In this document: piece after piece, positions 1-7,883 of the stretch
Position numbering within the stretch: position 1 is the first letter of the stretch
How the letters are laid out: every line of letters begins with the position of its first letter
NCBI RefSeq assembly: GCF_041261445.1
Contig: NZ_JBGCCU010000006.1
Location: 434,001 to 498,000, forward strand
Length of the DNA stretch: 64,000 nucleotides
Origin: Catenulispora sp. EB89
Lineage (GTDB): Bacteria; Actinomycetota; Actinomycetes; Streptomycetales; Catenulisporaceae
Direction: 5' to 3'
Translations under genes and position numbers: made by a program
The notes under the pieces: generated by a model
The model's database searches: none
Told to the model about the DNA's origin: nothing
What the model saw: only the letters and a program-made list of their open reading frames with translations

Positions 1-290
1 GGGTAGTGCCGGGGTGGCGGCCTAGGCGGGCTTGAGCCGTACCGGAGCGGTTCCGAGCTGCGGGCGCGGACCTCACAGCAATCGATCCCAAATGAACGGC
101 GTAAGCCAATCCGGTCGCCACTGTTCGTTTCAGCTAACACCAGGGTCGGTCCTCAGCTAACGTGCAGCAACTTGTAGTGCTCCCGTGAACAAGACTGTGG
201 TTCGGTGCCAGCGCTGGCCGCACGCCGCGGCCCGCCTTGTGCAAGCGGAATCAGGCCTGCGACCAGCGCTTGAAGCGACGACAGCCGGGC

Positions 291-587
291 CTAGGCCGAG
301 AACGCGCTGCAATCCAGCAGGACGTCTCTGCGGTTGAGCACGTCTTCGGCGACCTTGCGAGACCACTCTTCGCGGCAGGCGGCTTCTACCGGCTCATTCG
401 CGAACGCCGCACGGACCGCCCGGGTCAGCCCGTTCCAGTCACGATGGGCTCGTAACGCATCGCTGACCGCCTGACCCACCTGACTGCCGGTGAGAACGGC
501 GCCGGCTTCTAGGTCGGAGCAGAAGACAGCGTCGGTGATACACGCCAGAGCGAGGTCGCTCTCGTTGAGATCCCACACGGCGATCAC
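291..587 (-). CDS. Small hypothetical protein, third gene of a leader-controlled mini-operon
   Basis: A 98-residue protein of unknown function, without a signal peptide or membrane segment. It is rich in charged and alanine residues and reads as a small helical cytoplasmic protein (motifs such as VWDLNESDLALA and SQVGQAVSDALRAHRDW). I chose GTG at 587 because it overlaps the TGA of the upstream 65-residue gene in a GTGA junction, a typical coupled start. A longer in-frame ORF extends upstream to 1124, but it only shadows the two upstream genes. With the genes ending at 584 and 940 it forms a reverse-strand cluster. I recognise no family. Confidence 0.5.
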   Translation of the reverse strand: MIAVWDLNESDLALACITDAVFCSDLEAGAVLTGSQVGQAVSDALRAHRDWNGLTRAVRAAFANEPVEAACREEWSRKVAEDVLNRRDVLLDCSAFSA

Positions 588-781
588 CGTCCAGCCGTGG
601 CCGGAGCCACATTCAGGCCGACCAGCCGGTCGGAGATGGTGATCTGACCACCACGTCGCGAAATCCGCCCGAGAGCGACGACACGGCGCGGCTCGTGCGG
701 CTCCGCGAAAGGGCTTGTCACCATGGCCACGATGACCACGACTCCGGCGAACATGCGCCGGGACATGACGAACTGGGACAC
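584..781 (-). CDS. Small membrane or secreted hypothetical protein
   Basis: A 65-residue protein starting at GTG 781, preceded by an AGGAGG ribosome site about 5 bases upstream. The N-terminus has one hydrophobic stretch (FAGVVVIVAMVTSPFA, residues about 11-26), which could be a membrane anchor or signal peptide, followed by a basic tail. Its leader is nearly identical to that of the neighbouring gene at 940-1134, so the two units look duplicated with their control region. It is translationally coupled to the downstream gene through a GTGA overlap. The function is unknown; tiny membrane proteins of this kind are common on actinobacterial mobile elements. Confidence 0.5.
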   Translation of the reverse strand: MSQFVMSRRMFAGVVVIVAMVTSPFAEPHEPRRVVALGRISRRGGQITISDRLVGLNVAPATAGR

Positions 782-808
782 GAAATCCTCCTGTGTAGGG
801 GTGTCCTG

Positions 809-838
809 GCCCGGCCGACGCTGTAACACCGGCCGGGC
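809..838 (-). promoter_or_regulatory. Leader hairpin, copy 1
   Basis: A perfect 9-bp stem (GCCCGGCCG / CGGCCGGGC) with a 12-base loop lies about 28 bases upstream of GTG 781. It is not followed by a U-run, so it looks like a 5'-UTR element rather than a terminator. The same leader, including AGGGGT, CCTGGCCCGGCC and GCTGTAACACC blocks, recurs at 1140-1190. Confidence 0.5.
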
Positions 839-939
839 AGTTTCTTGATGGGATCGAGCGCCAACTCGACTCCGAGGGGACGTGCGCGTGAAGCCTCAGA
901 CTTCGGGGTTTCCGAAGGCGACGACGGCCAACGGTTCGC

Positions 940-1134
940 TCACCGGCTCCACCACTTTCCGGCATCGATCCCGGCAGCCACGGCGAAGACCACGATGCTG
1001 AAGGTGAGGTCTTTCCCGACAAGCGACAGCCCGAGGGGCTCAAGGCCGTCAGCGAGCAACATGTCGTCGAGACCGGGGACGGGTTCGTCCTCGAAGGGCA
1101 GGAACTCGTCGTCGGGAATGGCAAAATGGGTCAC
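940..1134 (-). CDS. Small single-pass membrane hypothetical protein
   Basis: A 64-residue protein starting at GTG 1134, with a strong AGGAGGG site 6 bases upstream. The N-terminal half is acidic (IPDDEFLPFEDEPVPGLDD), and one hydrophobic segment near residues 46-58 (DLTFSIVVFAVAAG) may be a membrane helix. It is first in the reverse-strand cluster with the genes ending at 584 and 291. No family is recognised. A longer start at 1242 is possible, but it would run through the hairpin leader and ignore the strong ribosome site. Confidence 0.5.
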   Translation of the reverse strand: MTHFAIPDDEFLPFEDEPVPGLDDMLLADGLEPLGLSLVGKDLTFSIVVFAVAAGIDAGKWWSR

Positions 1135-1139
1135 TGGAT

Positions 1140-1190
1140 TCCCTCCTGTGTTAGGGGTCCTGGCCCGGCCGGTGCTGTAACACCGAGTCG
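1140..1190 (-). promoter_or_regulatory. Leader hairpin, copy 2
   Basis: This is the leader of the 64-residue gene. It is a near copy of the leader at 788-838, with the same order of AGGAGG, TAGGGGT, CCTGGCCCGGCC and CTGTAACACCG. It folds as CGGTG / CACCG (1170-1174 with 1181-1185), a shorter stem than copy 1. Two closely spaced genes sharing one leader suggests a common translational or antitermination control. Confidence 0.45.
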
Positions 1191-1375
1191 AGCGTCTAAC
1201 GAGGGGGTCGGGCGCCAACCCGGCCCCCTCTCGCGTTTCCAAGATTCACGATAGCTCAGAACCCTTAAAGTCTTAGAGGTCCAAAAGAGTGAATCTCTTT
1301 GGATTTGAGCTGATAGCGGGCTACAAAGGTAGGACTACCGCATGTTCCTGACTCGCTCCAGCTGGAAGGCACGAG

Positions 1376-1867
1376 ATGACGCCCCTGGGCCGTGACACTT
1401 CGCAGGGTTCGGATGAACGCCCGAAGACTCGCCCGAAGCAGGCGCTGATCCGCCCCGACCAGCAGACCGGACTGGACCACCTGGCTCGCCGGCTCCATGA
1501 CGATCGCAGTGTCAAGGGCGAGAGGATCACCGCCAACACAGTGCTTCGGGTCGCGATCGACGGATTGGTCGAGCACGAAGACCGGCTGCACGGCGACAAC
1601 GAAGTGCAGCTGCTCGCGTCATGGCGCGAGTTCCTGAGCCTTGCCGCGTCGCTGGGAAGCCTTGAGACGGCGCTCATTGACGCAGCCAACGATCTCGACG
1701 CTGCCCGAAACACAGTGGGCGATCCGATCACCGTAAGCACGTTGATCCGGGTTGCCGTCGCCGGACTCGCTCGGCACCAGGACGCGCTTCGCGGTGCGAC
1801 CGAGGGCGAGTTGCTGACGTCCTGGTTGCAGTTCCTCGACTCCCGCGAGGCGACTGCCAGCTGTTGA
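1376..1867 (+). CDS. Hypothetical protein with an internal duplication
   Basis: A 163-residue cytoplasmic protein with two related halves. ITANTVLRVAIDGLVEH followed by LLASWREFL (about residues 50-85) is echoed by ITVSTLIRVAVAGLARH followed by LLTSWLQFL (about 115-155). The short strand plus two helices in each half, and the basic N-terminus (RPKTRPKQALIRPDQQ), resemble ribbon-helix-helix or ParG-type DNA-binding proteins of plasmids; this is inference. The ATG follows GGAAGG by about 7 bases. The DUF2637 gene lies downstream on the same strand beyond a strong hairpin. Confidence 0.6.
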   Translation: MTPLGRDTSQGSDERPKTRPKQALIRPDQQTGLDHLARRLHDDRSVKGERITANTVLRVAIDGLVEHEDRLHGDNEVQLLASWREFLSLAASLGSLETALIDAANDLDAARNTVGDPITVSTLIRVAVAGLARHQDALRGATEGELLTSWLQFLDSREATASC

Positions 1868-1883
1868 ACACGAAAATTAGGCA

Positions 1884-1921
1884 GCCCCGATGGTGAAGAT
1901 CTTGGCGGATCCCATCGGGGC
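1884..1921 (+). terminator. Intergenic hairpin between the duplicated-domain gene and the DUF2637 gene
   Basis: A perfect 10-bp inverted repeat, GCCCCGATGG / CCATCGGGGC, with an 18-base loop, lies 16 bases after the stop at 1867. There is no T-run. It could be a terminator, an mRNA stabiliser or an attenuator ahead of the gene at 1945. Confidence 0.5.
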
Positions 1922-1944
1922 CTGATCAGAGGAAGGCACCCCTG

Positions 1945-2925
1945 ATGTCTCACCAGAATACGGTTTGGCCTGTACGCGCGGTCGCACCATCGTCCGCAGC
2001 GGCCGGCCATGCGTCCGATGCCCCGCCTCTGCCGACCTGGCTGGCGACCGGATTGCTGGCTCTATCCGGAGGTGTGCTGCTCGCGCTCGCGTGCGCCTCC
2101 GCCTGGTTGTCGTACCACGCCCAGGTGGGGTACGTGCTGGCCCACAACGGCAACCAGGCCGCGGAGGCAAGAGTCTGGGCTCTACTCCTGGACGCCGGGA
2201 CGGCCGGCGTTTCCCTCCTCCGTCTCTACGAGACGCTGCAGCGCCGTACGAATGTGGCTACGAGCGTCTCGTTACTCGGATGCATCACGGCGAGCGTGGT
2301 CATGAACCTGCTGAACACTCCTTCTCACTCGCTTGGCGGGTATCTCGTCGCAGCCGTTCCGCCTGTGATGTACGCGGTGTTTCTGGAGCACTTGCTCGCC
2401 AACGTGCGCAACGTCCTAGCGCGGGATGAGGAGCGGCGCAGCATGTGGCGCACGTCCACGTTGTGGGTCAACTTCCCCGCACTGATGTGGAGTACGCGGC
2501 GCAGCTTGCTGCGCCACGAGGCCGAAAGCGCGCTGAAGGCGTCGGAATCTGCGTCCTGCTCCGACGACGTCTCGCCATGTGCTGGTTCGGCCGTGGAAGA
2601 ACAAGTGGAACGACCGGAGGGCACCAAGGGCACCCGACGCACAAAAGCGCCCGCGCGAGCGTTTCGTCGCGGTCGGGGCCCGGGCCCCAAGCGCATCGCC
2701 TTCGAAGCCGCGCTAAAGGATCAGGTGCAGTCCGGCGATCTGCGCCTGTTCTCGCAAGACGAGCGTGAACGAAACGCAGCCGCGTATCAGGCTGCCGCGT
2801 CACTTCCTGCGCCACTTTCTCGCGGAACAGCTCGGCGTTACGTGGTGCAAGCTCTGCCACGCTTGGAGAAGAGCGGCGCGCCTCTCGAGTTGCCGACGTC
2901 AGCGGGCGCACCGAAGTCCGGCTGA
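1945..2925 (+). CDS. DUF2637 membrane protein, plasmid-transfer (Spd-like) type
   Basis: A 326-residue integral membrane protein. The N-terminal half (about residues 30-155) has four hydrophobic segments and the DUF2637 pattern: a first helix (GLLALSGGVLLALACASAW), then ALLLDAGTAGVSLLRLYE, SVSLLGCITASVVMNLLN and a helix before MYAVFLEHLLANVRN. The C-terminal half is soluble and basic (RTKAPARAFRRGRGPGPKR), with a possible DNA-binding or HTH-like tail. DUF2637 proteins are typical of actinobacterial conjugative plasmids and ICEs, where relatives are linked to spread of the element within mycelium. The ATG has an AGGAAGG site 8 bases upstream. Its exact role is not known. Confidence 0.7.
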   Translation: MSHQNTVWPVRAVAPSSAAAGHASDAPPLPTWLATGLLALSGGVLLALACASAWLSYHAQVGYVLAHNGNQAAEARVWALLLDAGTAGVSLLRLYETLQRRTNVATSVSLLGCITASVVMNLLNTPSHSLGGYLVAAVPPVMYAVFLEHLLANVRNVLARDEERRSMWRTSTLWVNFPALMWSTRRSLLRHEAESALKASESASCSDDVSPCAGSAVEEQVERPEGTKGTRRTKAPARAFRRGRGPGPKRIAFEAALKDQVQSGDLRLFSQDERERNAAAYQAAASLPAPLSRGTARRYVVQALPRLEKSGAPLELPTSAGAPKSG

Positions 2926-2968
2926 CGCACCCGAAGCGGCGCAGTTCGAACTCCGGAGCGGATGGCCA

Positions 2969-3403
2969 TCAGCCTCCGGCGCGTACGACAGGCGTGTCAG
3001 CGGGTGCTTGCCCGCCAACGGTGTCGGCATCCGGCCGGCTGCCGCGCCGCGCCAGTTCTTCGACAGTCGGCGCACCCGGCGCCGACTCGTTCGAAGCCAT
3101 GTCGGAGAGGTAGTCACGGACGCGAGGCACCGAAAGACCAGTGAGCCCGGCGATGCCGGCACGGGTCTCGCCCAGATGGTCCAGGGCACGCACAGCCCCG
3201 CGAATCATGGCCTCGAACGGTGCCGCTGCCGCCTCGGCATCGTTCTGTATTCGCGCCACCTCGCCTTGAGCCTGGTAGTAGTCGGCCAGCGTGGCTTCGA
3301 GTTGCCTCTCCCGCTTGATCCGTTCCGCGTCTCGCAGCGCTACCGCTTCCTGCGCCCTGGTCAGTGCCAGGGTCCGCGCTGACGCTCCAGTTCGTCGTGG
3401 CAT
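2969..3403 (-). CDS. Mobile-element hypothetical protein with coiled coil and HTH-like segment
   Basis: A 144-residue protein. Residues about 15-50 form a charged helix likely to be a coiled coil (LTRAQEAVALRDAERIKRER). Residues about 75-100 (LDHLGETRAGIAGLTGLSVP) look like a helix-turn-helix, and the tail is proline- and alanine-rich. The arrangement resembles small relaxosome or regulatory proteins of actinobacterial mobile elements, but I cannot name a family. I prefer ATG 3403 (start MPRRTGAS); an alternative start at 3433 adds ten residues. It is convergent with the DUF2637 gene, 43 bases apart. Confidence 0.55.
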   Translation of the reverse strand: MPRRTGASARTLALTRAQEAVALRDAERIKRERQLEATLADYYQAQGEVARIQNDAEAAAAPFEAMIRGAVRALDHLGETRAGIAGLTGLSVPRVRDYLSDMASNESAPGAPTVEELARRGSRPDADTVGGQAPADTPVVRAGG

Positions 3404-3630
3404 GTTCACCACGGTAAGTGGATAGCCAGCCAACGGCGACTTGAGTGCATCTCAGCTCACAAACGGCCTCCGCCGGGCCGCCCGAGGCGCACTCGCCCAC
3501 GCGAGTGAATCCCACCCTCCAATCCGCCTCAGTCCCGCATCGCGTGACTTTTCATTGCTATATTTGACTTGTCGCCGAGAGATGGAAGCCGACGCGACGG
3601 ACCAGGTCACAGCCTTGAGAAGGGACACGC

Positions 3631-4176
3631 ATGAACAAGAACACAGCGCAGGTCATGCCAAGGAGCGAGCAAACGGTCGTACTCATGGCCCTGCTCTCGG
3701 TCGAGGACCGCGCAGCAACCGATCGAGTCGTCTTCAGCGAGACCCCCGGCCACCTGATCGACGGCCACCCGTGGTCCGCGACGGTGCTTCGCCGGATCGG
3801 CGAAGACGCTGTAGTGCGGGACTACCTCGCCACATTCGCCTGCACCGAGGAGGGAGCGCGCCGGGTCTTGCTGCTGACGCTCGGCCTCGCCAGGATGGCC
3901 GGCCACGTAAGCACGTCCGGCGCCGCCGCGCTGAGCGTCGCGGGATGGTGCGCGCTAAGCCTGGGCCGCTGGGCAGTGGCCGACAACCTGGCGCTGCGAT
4001 CCCTTGACGCAGCCCACAACACACTCGCCGAACGCGTCCGCGAGATGGTCGCCGGTCAGTGGTTCGCCGACGTGCTCAACGTCGAGAGTGACTTCGACAC
4101 GGCGGCCGTCCGACGGTGCTCAGCACGCGTTCTCCACGAACTCACCGAAACACGTGCATACGTCTTGCTGCACTAG
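3631..4176 (+). CDS. DUF4192-like hypothetical protein
   Basis: A 181-residue soluble protein. The C-terminal half (AALSVAGWCALSLGRWAVAD, then LALRSLDAAHNTLAERVREM) matches the helical end of DUF4192 proteins, which are widespread in actinobacteria and of unknown function. It is shorter than the usual members (about 300 or more residues), lacking most of the N-terminal beta-rich part. The ATG is preceded by GAAGGGA with good spacing, and an AT-rich stretch at 3548-3572 probably carries its promoter. The family assignment is tentative. Confidence 0.5.
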   Translation: MNKNTAQVMPRSEQTVVLMALLSVEDRAATDRVVFSETPGHLIDGHPWSATVLRRIGEDAVVRDYLATFACTEEGARRVLLLTLGLARMAGHVSTSGAAALSVAGWCALSLGRWAVADNLALRSLDAAHNTLAERVREMVAGQWFADVLNVESDFDTAAVRRCSARVLHELTETRAYVLLH

Positions 4177-4261
4177 TCCCAACGTCGTTCGCTTAGGCGT
4201 GGTGGGGGTGTATCAAGGCCTGAGGTAAGCAAAAAAGCGGAGCTCCCGCAGAAGAGGGCTG

Positions 4262-4486
4262 TCACTCCAAGACATCCTCACTAAGGGGGCTCCGCTGCTG
4301 GAGCGGGCTGCAATATCACGCACGATCCGGGTAGCTGCGGGAGCCTTCGCACCCGGGCATATCGGTGAGTTGACTCGGATCGTGCCGCTCGAGATGCACG
4401 ACGACGTACTCGAACGCACCGGGAGCGCACAGACGCAGGTCGGGGACGGGCTGCACAGCGCCTGCGCGCGACATCGGGGACGCTGA
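4262..4486 (+). pseudogene. IS4-type transposase N-terminal remnant
   Basis: Read in frame from 4262, the sequence gives a typical start of an actinobacterial IS4-family transposase: IRVAAGAFAPGHIGELTRIV and then PLEMHDDVLERTGSAQTQV. It then loses the family pattern and stops at TGA 4484. No catalytic DDE region follows. The preceding bases 4231-4300 contain a facing repeat (AGCGGAGCTCC / GGGGCTCCGCT) that could be the old IS end. It is a dead fragment in the otherwise gene-free stretch 4177-4671. Confidence 0.6.
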
Positions 4487-4671
4487 ATCATCACCAGCCG
4501 GGAGAAGAAGGAATCGGGGCCGACGGAGATGTCCGCTCGCGCGGTGGAAGCTCGCCGACCCCGACCGGTTACAGCCCTTGAGAAGCGCTGTGGTGTTGAG
4601 TATAGGTCGGAGTAGTCCAGCCGCCCTGAAGCTCTGAGCGGCTCGTCGCTGATGCCCACGAGGAAGGACCG

Positions 4672-5286
4672 TTGAGGGTGATCCCAGCCGGCGTCGAGCC
4701 CGTGAATGCCGCCGGTGTCGCCCGGATCCGCGGCGTCACGCTGGGAACACTGCGCAATACGCAAGTGCTCAAGGACGCCGGCTTCCCGAAGCCGCTCAAC
4801 CCTCACCGCGGGCGGGACTACGTATGGGATCCGGCCGCGGTCGAGGCGCACATGGCTGGGCAGACTCCTCCCGTAGCGCCAGGGTCCTCCCCCGACGACC
4901 TACTCGACGACTTCGAAGCTGCGGCCGTGGTGGGCGTATCGGTCGACGTGTTCACGGACCAGGTCCTCCGCCTCGGTCTCACTGCACACAGCATCGAAGC
5001 GCACAACCTGCGCTACTGGCGCCGCGGGGACTTGGTGCAACGCCACGAGATGGCACCCGGCAAGCGTGGCAAACCGGCAGGCGCGAAGGACCTCACGCCA
5101 AGAAAGAAGCGAGGAACACCAGCGCCGGCGGCAAAGAAGGCGAACAAACAGGCGGCCTCGTTGGCCGCCCACCTGGCCGAGCTCGACGACGCAGGATCTG
5201 CGAGGCCTGACACGGCCGAGCTGGCCAGACGATACGACGTGAGCGCGCGGACCATTCAGCGGTGGCTCGCGCGCGAAGAAAGCTGA
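4672..5286 (+). CDS. DNA-binding protein with excisionase-like and C-terminal HTH segments
   Basis: A 204-residue protein. Residues about 15-60 (GVARIRGVTLGTLRNTQVLK, then GRDYVWDPAAVEAHM) resemble an AlpA or MerR-type winged HTH that reads a modular recognition site. A second similar segment covers about 75-120 (EAAAVVGVSVDVFTDQVLR). A lysine- and alanine-rich linker leads to a C-terminal HTH (TAELARRYDVSARTIQRWLA). The nearest ribosome site (AGGAAGG) serves either TTG 4672 or GTG 4678. It may be an excisionase or regulator of the element; the target is unknown. Confidence 0.6.
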   Translation: MRVIPAGVEPVNAAGVARIRGVTLGTLRNTQVLKDAGFPKPLNPHRGRDYVWDPAAVEAHMAGQTPPVAPGSSPDDLLDDFEAAAVVGVSVDVFTDQVLRLGLTAHSIEAHNLRYWRRGDLVQRHEMAPGKRGKPAGAKDLTPRKKRGTPAPAAKKANKQAASLAAHLAELDDAGSARPDTAELARRYDVSARTIQRWLAREES

Positions 5287-5521
5287 GGCGACAACCCAAC
5301 CCGCCTGACTCCCATCGAAGAGCCGCTCGACCCTCTCGCCGGCGGTTGCGTCGGGTCGCAGCGCGGCGGTCGCGCTCCCGGCGGTCAGGGTGAGGCCGGC
5401 CGTGATGGTGACGGCCGCGGAGCCTCGATGCGACGACCGCCTCAATGAGCCCTCAACGGATCGCGATCGCCGCTTGGACCCCTCCCCCGTGATCTGGTTA
5501 TCTACAGCCTTTGTGTGACCG

Positions 5522-6271
5522 ATGACAGCTGACAGGCGATGGGGTGGGATCGTGGCAAGGCAAGATTCACGTTCGGTGACGGGCGCTTTGAAACGGGCAC
5601 AAATGGTGGCGTTCAGCGTCGCGATGGCCGGTATGGTCGCCGGCTGTTCCAGCTCTGGAACTGCGGCCAGCGGTCCGGATCCGGGCACAACCACCTCGGT
5701 CTCAGCCACGCAGCCCGCGACGAGCTCTGCGGCTTCCGATTCCGCAACGCCGGGTGGGACGACAACGTCCGAATCCCAGACATCCGCACCCGCATCCACG
5801 TCCACAGCGTCGTCGCACACCGCACCATCGCGAGCCGCGAGCACGACCACGACCACCGCGACGTCAGCGGCCCCCGCCAAGACCTATGCCGTCGGCAAGA
5901 CCACGACCTACGCGTCCTGGCTCGTCACAATCCAGTCCGTCCAGTTCCCCTACCCGACGAAGAGCACGACCTACAAGCCGTGGGCCGGCCAGGCCTACCT
6001 CCGCGTCTCGATCCAGGTGAAGAACATCAGCACCAAGACCGACAACTTCTCCCACATGGAACTGTCGATCTCCGACTCCTCGGGCATGAAGTACGTCAGC
6101 GACGGCCCCGGCGCCCAGGGTCTGCACCTCCCCGACTGCCAACTCGCCCCCGGCGCGTCCTGCGCAGGCGATGTCGTCTTCATGGTCCCCGCCAACCCCC
6201 ACGGACTCGACGCCGTCGTGAGCGAGTTCGCAGTCGGCCCTGCTCCCGGCGTGGTCCCGCTTCCTCTCTGA
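5522..6271 (+). CDS. Lipoprotein with a C-terminal DUF4352-like domain
   Basis: A 249-residue exported lipoprotein. The signal peptide (VAFSVAMAGMVAGC) ends in a lipobox with the modified cysteine near residue 42. A Ser/Thr-rich linker of about 75 residues would span the cell wall, followed by a beta-rich domain (residues about 125-245) with TYASWLVTIQSVQFPYP, LRVSIQVKNISTKTDNF and a Cys pair (LPDCQLAPGASC). This matches the immunoglobulin-like DUF4352 pattern. Starts closer to the signal (GTG 5552 or ATG 5603) are equally plausible, since the first 27 residues are not needed for export. The function of this family is unknown. Confidence 0.7.
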   Translation: MTADRRWGGIVARQDSRSVTGALKRAQMVAFSVAMAGMVAGCSSSGTAASGPDPGTTTSVSATQPATSSAASDSATPGGTTTSESQTSAPASTSTASSHTAPSRAASTTTTTATSAAPAKTYAVGKTTTYASWLVTIQSVQFPYPTKSTTYKPWAGQAYLRVSIQVKNISTKTDNFSHMELSISDSSGMKYVSDGPGAQGLHLPDCQLAPGASCAGDVVFMVPANPHGLDAVVSEFAVGPAPGVVPLPL

Positions 6272-6299
6272 GCCGCGGGAAATTCGAACTCCTAGTCGG

Positions 6300-6339
6300 T
6301 GGGCATTTACTGGGCAAAGTGCTGGGCATTTACTGGGCA
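6300..6339 (+). promoter_or_regulatory. Two direct repeats upstream of the LysRS-like/ASCH operon
   Basis: TGGGCATTTACTGGGCA occurs twice, at 6300-6316 and 6323-6339, a 23-base period of about two helical turns. Each copy itself holds two TGGGCA half-sites. The block sits 46 bases before GTG 6385 and looks like an operator array; an attachment-site or iteron role is less likely but not excluded. Confidence 0.5.
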
Positions 6340-6384
6340 TCGGTGGTTAACTGATGCTATGACCAGGTCCTTCACGCTCACGAG

Positions 6385-7293
6385 GTGCCGCCAGTGACCA
6401 CCGCGCCGCGGGCCTCGGGAGCGGTCCTGCGTGATCTGCTGCGTGGCGGGCTACCGCTGTCCGACTACGCGTCAGTCGATCCGGTCCTGCTCGATCTGCG
6501 CGGCGTCGTCGCGCGGGCCGCGTGGCCGGACGACCCCGCCAGCCGGCTGCGGGCCCTGGACTCGCTGCTTCGTTGGCAGCTCGCCCGTTTCACCCACCAC
6601 CGCCTGGCCGTCCCGGCCCGCCTGCTGTTCGGCGCCGCCCCGGAGGCCAGGGGACTGACGCTGACCGAACGGCGAGAGAAGGCCGCGGCGTCAGCCGACT
6701 ACGAAGTTCACCACTTCCGAAAGCGCATCGAGCCGGAGATCTGCGAACAGCTCGCGGACATGCTCAACGCTGACAGCGAGGACCTGCGCAGCCGAGCGAT
6801 ACCTCCGGCACTCGGCCAGGCTCGCAAGCCTCTGCGGCTGCCGGCCGACGTGTTCGCGTGGGAGGCCGCCGAGCACGAACAGGCGCTGTCCGTGCTGTGG
6901 TCCGGTGTCTACGCACTACGGGCCGCGTTGCTGGCCGCCGCAGTGGCCACCGGAACCGGCGGGCCGGACTCGGCACAAGCGGTCGATGCCGCCCGCACTG
7001 CATTGTGGCGGCTGGCCCAGACCCTGAACGCGGCCGCCGCATACGCGGTCGCATATGGGCCGAGCGTGCTCGGGGCTGATCCGCCGACCGAGCCTGAGGA
7101 GTTGGCGTTGCTGGCCGGCTGGTACCCCGTCCTCACCGATGAACTCGCCGCCGAACTGGCGGCAGCTGCCTCCGGGTCCGACCAGCCCGAGCAGTTCTGG
7201 ACCGCCGTCCAAGCCGGCTCCGCCGCCGCCGGAGCGAACTCCTGGTGCACAGACCTGGCCGCTTCAGCGGCCGCCGAAGAAGGAGCTTCCTGA
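6385..7293 (+). CDS. Helical hypothetical protein, first gene of the LysRS-like/ASCH operon
   Basis: A 302-residue, alanine-rich, mostly helical soluble protein. A segment near residues 90-125 (LTLTERREKAAASADYEVHH, then FRKRIEPEICEQLADML) resembles a module I have seen in many uncharacterised actinobacterial proteins. No catalytic motif stands out. The stop overlaps the start of the next gene (TGATG at 7291-7295), so the two are translationally coupled. The start is GTG 6385 or GTG 6394. The operon context suggests a partner of the downstream NTPase and LysRS-like protein. Confidence 0.65.
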   Translation: MPPVTTAPRASGAVLRDLLRGGLPLSDYASVDPVLLDLRGVVARAAWPDDPASRLRALDSLLRWQLARFTHHRLAVPARLLFGAAPEARGLTLTERREKAAASADYEVHHFRKRIEPEICEQLADMLNADSEDLRSRAIPPALGQARKPLRLPADVFAWEAAEHEQALSVLWSGVYALRAALLAAAVATGTGGPDSAQAVDAARTALWRLAQTLNAAAAYAVAYGPSVLGADPPTEPEELALLAGWYPVLTDELAAELAAAASGSDQPEQFWTAVQAGSAAAGANSWCTDLAASAAAEEGAS

Positions 7294-7865
7294 TGGACCT
7301 CGCCGCACTGATCGACCCGTCTGGACCACCCCGCCGCTACGTGATCACCGGCGGGCCGTCCGCCGGCAAGGAGGCCGTGCTCGACGAGCTGGCCACCCGC
7401 GCCATCCCCGCCACCGAGGGTGAGCCGGCCCGCGAGATCTACCGCGCGCACCGCGAACGCCTGGGCCGTCACCTCCAGGTCGGGGACCGCCGCGAGTACT
7501 CCCGTGAAGTCCTCGCAGCGTTTGTCCAGGAATACACCGCCCACAAGCACGGCCTGCGGTTCTACAACCGCGGCATCCCCGACGGCTACGGCTGGGACGC
7601 CTTCTTCGGCCTGTCGCCATACCCGGAGTTGGAGGAGGCCGCCAGGATCTACCGCTACGACGCCGTGTTCGTCCTGGACCCGCTGGATTCCTTCAACGCG
7701 GAGGACGACCTGGTGTTCGCCCAAGACCGGGAGATCCGTCGCGTCCATGAACTGATCGTTCAGGGCTACTACGACACCGGCTACCGCCCGATCTTCATCC
7801 CCGCCGACGACCCCGCCAAGCGCGTCGACCAGATCCTCGCCAACGTTTCCGCACCCACCGCCTAG
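7293..7865 (+). CDS. AAA_28-type (NadR/Ttd14-like) P-loop NTPase or kinase
   Basis: A 190-residue soluble P-loop protein. The Walker A motif is GGPSAGKE at residues about 15-22. The middle has NRGIPDGYGWDAFF and YDAVFVLDPLDSF, followed by a lid-type helix (AQDREIRRVHELIVQGYY). This fits the AAA_28 group, whose members act as nucleotide- or nicotinamide-type kinases or bind phosphoinositides. The substrate here is unknown. ATG 7293 has AAGGAG 7 bases upstream and overlaps the previous stop. It lies 18 bases before the LysRS-like/ASCH gene. Confidence 0.75.
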   Translation: MDLAALIDPSGPPRRYVITGGPSAGKEAVLDELATRAIPATEGEPAREIYRAHRERLGRHLQVGDRREYSREVLAAFVQEYTAHKHGLRFYNRGIPDGYGWDAFFGLSPYPELEEAARIYRYDAVFVLDPLDSFNAEDDLVFAQDREIRRVHELIVQGYYDTGYRPIFIPADDPAKRVDQILANVSAPTA

Positions 7866-7883
7866 CAGCGCAGGAGATCGCTC

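Noticed and set aside
291-1124. A single 277-codon minus-strand gene
   Set aside because: Only its last 98 codons look like protein. Two small genes with strong ribosome sites occupy the upstream part in other frames.
4213-4851. A 212-codon minus-strand ORF
   Set aside because: It is antisense to the IS4 remnant and to the HTH gene, whose plus-strand frames carry family motifs.
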